DNA from: Chloroflexota bacterium
GTDB taxonomy: Bacteria; Chloroflexota; Anaerolineae; Aggregatilineales; Phototrophicaceae
Assembly: GCA_023392115.1 (NCBI GenBank)
Contig: JAEVZT010000004.1
Location: forward strand, 1 to 5,228
Direction: 5' to 3'
Length of the DNA: 5,228 bases
Shown: piece by piece, positions 1 to 3,855 of the stretch
Numbering within the stretch: position 1 is the stretch's first letter
Layout of the letters: every line of letters starts with the position of its first letter
Notes under the pieces: model-generated
What the model was told of the DNA's origin: nothing
Databases searched by the model: none
What the model saw: only the letters and a program-made list of their open reading frames with translations
Translations under genes and position numbers: made by a program

Positions 1-134
1 CACCCGACGCTCAAAGCGTCGGGCTAGAGAAAAAAGCCCCGTGAACGGGGCTGAACAGCCGGCTTCAGCCGGCTTACTGATAGGCAGACGGAGGCTTGAG
101 CCTCCGGCGGAACTGTCGCCCCCTCAACTACACG
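1..134. repeat. Multi-hairpin intergenic repeat, copy 1 (may begin left of the window)
   Basis: This is a run of five short GC-rich hairpins. The stems are 3-10/16-23 (CCCGACGC, loop TCAAA), 35-41/46-52 (AGCCCCG, loop TGAA), 57-63/68-74 (AGCCGGC, loop TTCA), 89-95/100-106 (CGGAGGC, loop TTGA) and 106-110/116-120 (GGCGG, loop AACTG, with one G-T pair). Positions 1-120 match 2692-2810 with nine substitutions and a one-base A-run deletion; a weaker match continues through 'tacacg' at 129-134. It lies just downstream of aspS, which reads leftward. The second hairpin has a T-run on the minus strand and can serve as the aspS terminator. The left limit is unknown because the match starts at base 1. 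The repeat and its folds are read directly; a role as a structured RNA or 3'-end module is inference. It could also be a REP/BIME-like or MITE-like element. Confidence 0.85.
30..52 (-). terminator. Intrinsic terminator for aspS, inside repeat copy 1
   Basis: Read on the minus strand this is a 7-bp stem AGCCCCG / CGGGGCT with a TTCA loop, followed at once by six T residues (A-run at 30-35 on the plus strand). This is the classical Rho-independent layout and it sits about 130 nt past the aspS stop codon. The plus strand has no T-run after the stem, so the signal is directional. Confidence 0.75.
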
Positions 135-176
135 CGGGGAGAAGGGGCGACTGAAGGTCGCACAGGGTGAGGGGGG
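135..176. other. G-rich tract with an embedded hairpin between repeat copy 1 and the aspS stop
   Basis: The plus strand carries four G-runs (136-139, 144-147, 165-167, 171-176). Between the second and third is a small hairpin, GCGAC 147-151 / GTCGC 157-161 with loop TGAAG. The runs could form a G-quadruplex in plus-strand DNA with a hairpin as its central loop; the aspS transcript would carry the C-rich complement. The end of the tract, AGGGTGAGGG at 164-173, resembles AGGTGAGGG at 2827-2835 beside copy 2, so the tract may be part of the repeat that copy 2 has lost. Function is unknown. Confidence 0.4.
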
Positions 177-184
177 CAGTTTCC

Positions 185-1981
185 CTACTTCTTCAATTCC
201 GGCACTACAACACGGATGTTCAGTTCTTCAAGCTGGCGCGGGTCGGCTTCCGACGGCGCGTTCGCCATGATGTCCGCGCCTTGCTGCGTCTTTGGGAAGG
301 CGATCACCTCGCGGATGTTGGTTTCCCCCGTGAAGACCATCACCAGCCGGTCGATGCCCGACGCGATCCCGCCGTGCGGCGGCGCGCCGTACTCGAACGC
401 TTCGAGCATGTGCCCGAACTGCTCGCGCGCGTGTTCGAACGTCTGCCCGATCAGCGGGAAGATTTTCTCCTGAATCGCACGGTCGTGGATGCGGATGCTG
501 CCGCCGGCGACTTCCTGCCCGTTGCAGGCGAGATCGTACTGCGAGCCGCGCGCCCTCCCCGGGTCGGTGTCGAGCAGCGGCACGTCGTCGGGATGCGGCA
601 TCGTGAACATGTGCTGCGACGGATCCCAGCGCTGTTCTTCCTCGTTCCAGTAGAACATCGGGAAGTCGATGATCCACGCGAATGCAAGCTTGTCAGGGTC
701 AGCGAGGTTGAGTTCCTGCGCCAGATGGCGGCGCAGCGTGTCGATCACGTTGTAGACGATTTCGCGCTCGTCGGAGATGAACAGCAGCATGTCGCCGGGT
801 TCGGCGCTCGTCTGCTCGAACAGCGCGATCTTCTGGTCGACCGTGAAGAACTTCCCGATCGGTCCCCTGACCTCGCCCTCTTCAGTTTCGGGCAGCGCCA
901 TCCACGCTAGACCCTTCGCGCCCGCTGACCGCGCGATCCCTTCGAGTTCTTCGCCGAGCTTGCGCAGCGCCATGCCGCTCCGCGCTCCCATGCCCGGCGC
1001 GCGGATCACCTTGACCGGCTTGCCGGCGGCGACGTTGTTGACGAATACCGGGAAGGCGGTTTTGCCCGCCAGTTCGCTGATATCGATTGCCGCCAGATCG
1101 TAACGCAGGTCGGGTTTGTCCGAGCCGTACTTCTCCATCGCGTCAATGTACTTGATGCGCGGGAAGGGGACGAACAACGGTTCTTTGCCGCCGACCTCGC
1201 GTGTCAGCGACGTCATCAAGCCTTCGATCAATTCCATCACGTCTTCGCGCTGGACGAAGCTCATTTCGAGGTCGAGCTGCGTGAATTCCGGCTGACGGTT
1301 GCCGCGCAGGTCTTCGTCGCGGAAGCAGCGCGCGATCTGGAAGTAGCGGTCGTAGCCCGCGACCATCAGCAGCTGCTTCAACTGCTGCGGACTTTGCGGC
1401 AGCGCGTAGAACGTTCCCGGCATCAGGCGGCTCGGCACGAGGAAGTCGCGCGCGCCTTCGGGCGTCGTCTTGAACAGGATCGGCGTTTCGACTTCGACAA
1501 AACCGCGCTCGTCAAGGTAATCACGGATGAACTTAACCATGCGGTGGCGCATGACGATGTTGTTCTGTACGTCAGGGCGGCGCAGGTAGAGATAGCGGTA
1601 GCGCATCTTCGCTTCTTCGTCGATCGACTCGTCGCGGTTGATCGAAAACGGCGGGACTTTCGCCGTGTTGAGGATGACGATCTGCTCGCCAACAACTTCA
1701 ATCTCGCCGGTTTCCAGCTCGGGATTTTCCGCGCCTTCGGGACGGCGGCGCACCGTGCCCGTCACCTGAATCACGTACTCGGCGCGGACGGTATCGGCGA
1801 CGCGGTGCGCGTCGGGAGTCTGCGCCTCGTCGACGACGATCTGGGTGATGCCCCAGCGGTCGCGCAGGTCGATGAAAATCAAGCCACCCTGATTACGACG
1901 GCGGTGAACCCAGCCCGCCAGCATCACCTGCTGACCGGCGTGTTGGGAACGCAACTCGCCGCAGTTCTGCGTCTTTAACAT
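185..1981 (-). CDS. aspS: Aspartyl-tRNA synthetase, bacterial type, class IIb
   Basis: This cytoplasmic enzyme activates aspartate with ATP and loads it onto tRNA-Asp. The 598-residue product has the usual bacterial AspRS length and layout: an N-terminal OB-fold anticodon-binding domain (about 1-110, GWVHRRRNQGGLIFIDLRDR at 23-42), the class II catalytic core with an inserted GAD domain (roughly 285-410), and the C-terminal core. Visible core motifs are ATPEGAR-like TTPEGARD near 182-189, QSPQ at 196-199, motif 2 FRDEDLRGNRQPEFTQ at 220-235, GGSIRIH at 493-499, and motif 3 GIASGIDR at 538-545 ending in the ATP-binding Arg, followed by NIREVIAFPKT. The start at 1981 is chosen because AGGAG lies 5 nt upstream and the N-terminus then aligns with known AspRS; a start at 2038 would add 19 unrelated residues with no ribosome binding site. 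The stop is TAG. Anticodon-domain positions 31 (Gln) and 83 (Gly) are of interest for tRNA-Asn recognition. Identification is secure; whether it is discriminating is open. Confidence 0.98.
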   Translation of the reverse strand: MLKTQNCGELRSQHAGQQVMLAGWVHRRRNQGGLIFIDLRDRWGITQIVVDEAQTPDAHRVADTVRAEYVIQVTGTVRRRPEGAENPELETGEIEVVGEQIVILNTAKVPPFSINRDESIDEEAKMRYRYLYLRRPDVQNNIVMRHRMVKFIRDYLDERGFVEVETPILFKTTPEGARDFLVPSRLMPGTFYALPQSPQQLKQLLMVAGYDRYFQIARCFRDEDLRGNRQPEFTQLDLEMSFVQREDVMELIEGLMTSLTREVGGKEPLFVPFPRIKYIDAMEKYGSDKPDLRYDLAAIDISELAGKTAFPVFVNNVAAGKPVKVIRAPGMGARSGMALRKLGEELEGIARSAGAKGLAWMALPETEEGEVRGPIGKFFTVDQKIALFEQTSAEPGDMLLFISDEREIVYNVIDTLRRHLAQELNLADPDKLAFAWIIDFPMFYWNEEEQRWDPSQHMFTMPHPDDVPLLDTDPGRARGSQYDLACNGQEVAGGSIRIHDRAIQEKIFPLIGQTFEHAREQFGHMLEAFEYGAPPHGGIASGIDRLVMVFTGETNIREVIAFPKTQQGADIMANAPSEADPRQLEELNIRVVVPELKK

Positions 1982-1986
1982 ACTAG

Positions 1987-1991
1987 CTCCT
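1987..1991 (-). promoter_or_regulatory. Ribosome binding site fixing the aspS start
   Basis: AGGAG on the minus strand lies 5 nt before the ATG at 1979-1981. No comparable purine box precedes the upstream in-frame ATG at 2036-2038, so this decides the shorter start. Confidence 0.8.
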
Positions 1992-2028
1992 GCGAAGGGA
2001 AGTATTACGCTGTTTGAAGGACTCCAGA

Positions 2029-2057
2029 AGCATAACACGAGCGTAATGAGAAATAAA
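2029..2057 (-). promoter_or_regulatory. Candidate aspS promoter with extended -10
   Basis: In the 82-bp gap between the DinB-like gene and aspS, the minus strand reads TGTTATGCT at 2037-2029: a TATGCT -10 hexamer preceded by the extended TGn element. A weak -35, TTTATT, lies at 2057-2052 with a 17-bp spacer. Initiation would fall near 2022, giving a leader of about 40 nt containing the AGGAG site. Assigned by eye; read-through from the DinB-like gene is also possible because no terminator is visible in this gap. Confidence 0.4.
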
Positions 2058-2063
2058 GCGCGT

Positions 2064-2570
2064 TTACGTCGCCTCTTGCGCCCGTTCGCGCGAGTACATG
2101 ATGAAGTCTTGCGGCACGGTCGGCACGCCGAGCCGGTGCAGTCCGGCGAGGATTTGCGCCCGGTGATCCGTCCCGTGATTGATCAACTGCATGAGGATGA
2201 CCCACGCGGTTTCCCGATAGGCGACGCCGCTTGTCGTCCGGTATTCGATCGTCTGTGCCAGCTGCTCGTCGGTAAGTCCCGCCAGAAATGCGCGCACGTC
2301 GGCTTCTTGTGCCGCCCACGCGTCAAAGGCGCTTTGCGGCGTCGGGAAGTCGTCCGGGTTGGGGAAGCCCGACGGCGAGACGCCGCGCAGACGCGAAACC
2401 CAGAGCAGTTCCGCGCCCATCGTGTGAACGACCTGATTGCGCATCGAGCCGACCGAATAGTCGTTCGCGCGCGTGAACTGCTCGTCCGTCAGCGCGACAA
2501 TGCAATCGCGGACGCGGCGGTTTGCCCAGTAGTGATAATCAAACAGGGTGCGGATCGTATCGGCGAGCAT
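2064..2570 (-). CDS. DinB-family putative metal-dependent protein
   Basis: The 168-residue product fits the DinB/YfiT-like four-helix-bundle superfamily, whose members bind a divalent metal through three histidines. All three are visible in the usual places: His49 in VVHTMGAE, and His132 and His136 in NHGTDHRAQI. The opening 'TIRTLFDYHYWANRRV' is the typical first helix ('...YNxWANxRL...'), and the length (about 150-170 residues) is normal. Characterised relatives include thiol-dependent S-transferases and hydrolases, and many are damage- or stress-induced, but the substrate here cannot be told from sequence. It is unrelated to E. coli DNA polymerase IV, also called DinB. The ATG at 2568-2570 has AGGAG 8 nt upstream and the stop is TAA. 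It lies 82 nt upstream of aspS on the same strand; no functional connection is evident. Confidence 0.9.
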   Translation of the reverse strand: MLADTIRTLFDYHYWANRRVRDCIVALTDEQFTRANDYSVGSMRNQVVHTMGAELLWVSRLRGVSPSGFPNPDDFPTPQSAFDAWAAQEADVRAFLAGLTDEQLAQTIEYRTTSGVAYRETAWVILMQLINHGTDHRAQILAGLHRLGVPTVPQDFIMYSRERAQEAT

Positions 2571-2578
2571 CGGTTCAT

Positions 2579-2583
2579 CTCCT
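2579..2583 (-). promoter_or_regulatory. Ribosome binding site of the DinB-like gene
   Basis: AGGAG on the minus strand lies 8 nt before the ATG at 2568-2570. A second ATG overlaps the end of this box but is out of frame and too close to it to be used. Confidence 0.7.
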
Positions 2584-2607
2584 GAGAGCGTGTTGATGAC
2601 GCCGTGA

Positions 2608-2636
2608 AAGGTAACACTTCGCCGGAAAAAGCAAAA
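2608..2636 (-). promoter_or_regulatory. Possible promoter of the DinB-like gene
   Basis: The minus strand has TGTTACCTT (2616-2608), which fits TGnTAnnnT, with a poor -35 TTTTGC at 2636-2631 and a 17-bp spacer. Initiation near 2601 would give a leader of about 30 nt. Support is weak beyond the extended -10, but a promoter is expected here because terminator-like hairpins separate this gene from the one upstream. Confidence 0.25.
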
Positions 2637-2659
2637 GGGCGTCCAAGCGGCTGCCCTTT
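2622..2659 (-). terminator. Terminator-like hairpin between the DUF4870-like and DinB-like genes
   Basis: AAAGGGC (2634-2640) pairs with GCCCTTT (2653-2659); the 12-nt interior can add a CC/GG helix around an AAGC loop. On the minus strand the stem runs into TGCTTTTTCC, a usable T-rich tail. On the plus strand the tail is TGTTTGCGTT, which is weaker. It would act as a second stop for minus-strand transcription, after the terminator in repeat copy 2. Confidence 0.55.
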
Positions 2660-2691
2660 GTTTGCGTTAACGTGCTAGCTTTGCGAGGCGT

Positions 2692-2826
2692 CACCCGACG
2701 CTCAAAGCGTCGGGCTAGAGAAAAAGCCCCGTGAACGGGGCTGACCAGCCGACTTCAGTCGGCTTACTGAACAGCAGACGGATGCTTGAGCATCCGGCGG
2801 AACTGCCGCCCTTCAGCCTTTACACG
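2692..2826. repeat. Multi-hairpin intergenic repeat, copy 2
   Basis: This is the second copy of the element at 1-134, in the same orientation. Its five hairpins are 2694-2701/2707-2714, 2725-2731/2736-2742, 2747-2753/2758-2764, 2779-2785/2790-2796 and 2796-2800/2806-2810. Relative to copy 1, hairpin 3 swaps a G-C pair for A-T (2752 with 2759), hairpin 4 swaps G-C for T-A (2783 with 2792), and hairpin 5 has G-C where copy 1 has G-T (2800 with 2806). All loops are unchanged. It sits directly downstream of the minus-strand DUF4870-like gene, its right end about 10 bp from that stop codon. Homology tapers after 2810. The structural conservation is seen in the sequence; the biological role is inferred. 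Confidence 0.85.
2721..2742 (-). terminator. Intrinsic terminator of the DUF4870-like gene, inside repeat copy 2
   Basis: On the minus strand a 7-bp AGCCCCG / CGGGGCT stem with a TTCA loop is followed by five T residues. It is identical to the terminator in copy 1 apart from a T-run shorter by one. It lies about 95 nt past the stop codon at 2837. Confidence 0.75.
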
Positions 2827-2836
2827 AGGTGAGGGA

Positions 2837-3484
2837 TTACACCGTCTGCAAGTAGTTCCCCGCCAATTGGCGGTCGACCCAGCGGGCGATGAACGGGTAG
2901 CGGTAATCGCGCCCGTTGTACGTCTCGATTGCGCCGAGCGTGCCGAAAAGCACCATCGCGACTGGCAGGGCGAGGCTTACCACCCCCAACGCGATCCCGA
3001 CAAGTCCCCACAGCGGCACGAGGATGAAGCCGATCAGGACGACCATCGCGAGCAGCGCGATCACCATGCCGATACCCCAGACGATTCCACCGACCAACAG
3101 CAGCGCCAGCGCGCCGATTGTGCCTGTGATCTGCAAGACGAACGCCTGAAGCGCGTGGAAGGCGACGTAGTCCGAGCGGCGGCGGAACATGAAGTAGATC
3201 ACCAGCGGGACGAACACGCTCAATGGCACGATCATGCCAACGCTCAATAAGCCGCCGATCAGCGTGACCCATGTGCTGCCGTGAGCGACCGCCGCCCACA
3301 GCTTTTCGTCGTCGGAAACGCGCATGGTGCTGTAGCTGCGCGGCATTTCGCGCCGTTTCGGCTTTTCGCCTGAATACCGCTGTTCGTACTCGCGCACGAC
3401 ATCATCGTCGCTGCGCGGTGCTGCCGACGACAGCCGCGAGACGCGCTCCTGATCGTCGGACTCGCGGATCGGTTCATTGCTCAT
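2837..3484 (-). CDS. DUF4870-like polytopic membrane protein
   Basis: The 215-residue product has a polar, charged N-terminal stretch (about 1-58, likely disordered and cytoplasmic) and then a hydrophobic region with about four membrane segments (roughly 75-100, 109-140, 142-165, 166-192). The sequence 'DDEKLWAAVAHGS' at 58-70, the PLVIYFMFRRRSDYVAFHALQAF stretch (93-115, split across helix 1 and helix 2) and the aromatic C-terminus agree with the DUF4870/Tic20-like family, where 'EKLWAALAHLS' and 'fHArQAl' are the usual signatures. The family has no assigned biochemical role. The start at 3484 is preferred because GAGG lies 8 nt upstream; an in-frame ATG at 3503-3505 would add seven residues behind a weaker AGG. 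The stop is TAA. It is divergent from the plus-strand pair and followed by a terminator-bearing repeat, so it is probably transcribed alone. Family assignment is fairly sure, function unknown. Confidence 0.85.
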   Translation of the reverse strand: MSNEPIRESDDQERVSRLSSAAPRSDDDVVREYEQRYSGEKPKRREMPRSYSTMRVSDDEKLWAAVAHGSTWVTLIGGLLSVGMIVPLSVFVPLVIYFMFRRRSDYVAFHALQAFVLQITGTIGALALLLVGGIVWGIGMVIALLAMVVLIGFILVPLWGLVGIALGVVSLALPVAMVLFGTLGAIETYNGRDYRYPFIARWVDRQLAGNYLQTV

Positions 3485-3492
3485 AGAAGCAT

Positions 3493-3496
3493 CCTC
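3493..3496 (-). promoter_or_regulatory. Ribosome binding site deciding the DUF4870-like gene start
   Basis: GAGG (with following A) on the minus strand lies 8 nt before the ATG at 3482-3484. This favours that start over the ATG at 3503-3505. Confidence 0.6.
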
Positions 3497-3523
3497 AAAC
3501 AACATACCGGTAACCTGTAAAGT

Positions 3524-3539
3524 ACTGCACGTCAGCAGT
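3524..3539. promoter_or_regulatory. Small inverted repeat in the divergent intergenic region, possible operator
   Basis: ACTGC at 3524-3528 is mirrored by GCAGT at 3535-3539 around a 6-bp centre. It lies 40-55 bp upstream of the DUF4870-like start, where a regulator could act. With only 5-bp arms it may be chance; no regulator gene is nearby. Confidence 0.2.
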
Positions 3540-3615
3540 GAAATTGAGTACGGGTTTTCTCTCTGCCGGTTGCATCACTATTCTATACGCAGGCGATTTT
3601 CAAAAGTTGCGCCTG

Positions 3616-3624
3616 TGGTATACT
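3616..3624 (+). promoter_or_regulatory. Extended -10 promoter, probably producing a leaderless mRNA
   Basis: TGGTATACT combines the extended TGn element with a TATACT hexamer at 3619-3624. The ATG of the small membrane protein begins at 3632, only 7 nt past the hexamer, which is where transcription normally initiates. No Shine-Dalgarno box lies between. No good -35 is seen at 16-18 bp (AT-rich stretch at 3596-3602), as is usual for extended -10 promoters. Confidence 0.6.
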
Positions 3625-3631
3625 TCGCGCC

Positions 3632-3847
3632 ATGTTTTCGACACACTTCACGCTGACCAAACGACTGCTCGGTCTCCTGCTGCTGATCGCCGGAATCGCC
3701 GGTTTTGCCGCCATCCTCGCCATCGACCTGCTCGACGCGGGCAGGGAGGGCAGCATCGGTCCCGCGCAGCGGATCGCGCTTGGCGGCTGCGTCCTGATGG
3801 CGCTCGTCGGGCTGACGCTCATCCCGCTCGGCGGTGACCCCGCCTGA
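3632..3847 (+). CDS. Small two-helix membrane protein, hypothetical
   Basis: The 71-residue product has two hydrophobic helices (about 11-34 and 47-66) joined by a short polar loop, DAGREGSIGPAQR. The TKR at 9-11 before helix 1 and a very short C-terminus (GGDPA) suggest both ends are cytoplasmic. I recognise no family. Evidence that it is real: an open frame that matches the neighbours in GC-rich third positions, a strong extended -10 element ending 7 nt before the ATG, and only 8 nt between its TGA and the next gene. No ribosome binding site precedes it, consistent with leaderless translation. Co-transcription with the glycosyltransferase suggests an accessory role in envelope glycan or polyprenyl-phosphate chemistry, but that is context only. 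A start further upstream in this frame has no support. Confidence 0.65.
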   Translation: MFSTHFTLTKRLLGLLLLIAGIAGFAAILAIDLLDAGREGSIGPAQRIALGGCVLMALVGLTLIPLGGDPA

Positions 3848-3855
3848 CACATCCT

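Noticed and set aside
1..134. CRISPR array or tRNA cluster suggested by repeated hairpins
   Set aside because: The hairpins differ from each other in sequence, there are no regular spacers, and none folds as a tRNA cloverleaf.
167..910. Plus-strand open frame of 247 codons opposite aspS
   Set aside because: It lies wholly within the aspS region on the other strand, has an Arg/His/Val-rich composition typical of the mirror of a GC-rich gene, and resembles no family.
1394..1978. Plus-strand open frame of 194 codons opposite the aspS N-terminal region
   Set aside because: Antisense shadow of a clearly real gene, with no ribosome binding site or recognisable motif.
1982..2038. Longer AspRS start at 2038
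   Set aside because: It would add 19 residues unrelated to AspRS, lacks a ribosome binding site and would swallow the AGGAG that serves the 1981 start.
2046..2585. Plus-strand open frame of 179 codons opposite the DinB-like gene
   Set aside because: The minus-strand reading has the full metal-binding His triad and an AGGAG site; this one has neither a motif nor plausible composition.
2665..2679. Palindromes CGTTAACG (2665-2672) and GCTAGC (2674-2679)
   Set aside because: Short palindromes expected by chance; no second copy or flanking signal gives them meaning.
3580..3603. Possible promoter for the DUF4870-like gene: TTGAAA (3603-3598) with TAGAAT (3585-3580) on the minus strand
   Set aside because: Both hexamers are good but only 12 bp separates them, too short for a standard promoter. 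I could not place a convincing promoter for this gene.
3538..3837. Plus-strand open frame of 99 codons overlapping the small membrane protein
   Set aside because: Its latter half is an Arg-rich out-of-frame reading of the 3632-3847 gene, and its start lies upstream of the likely promoter at 3616-3624.
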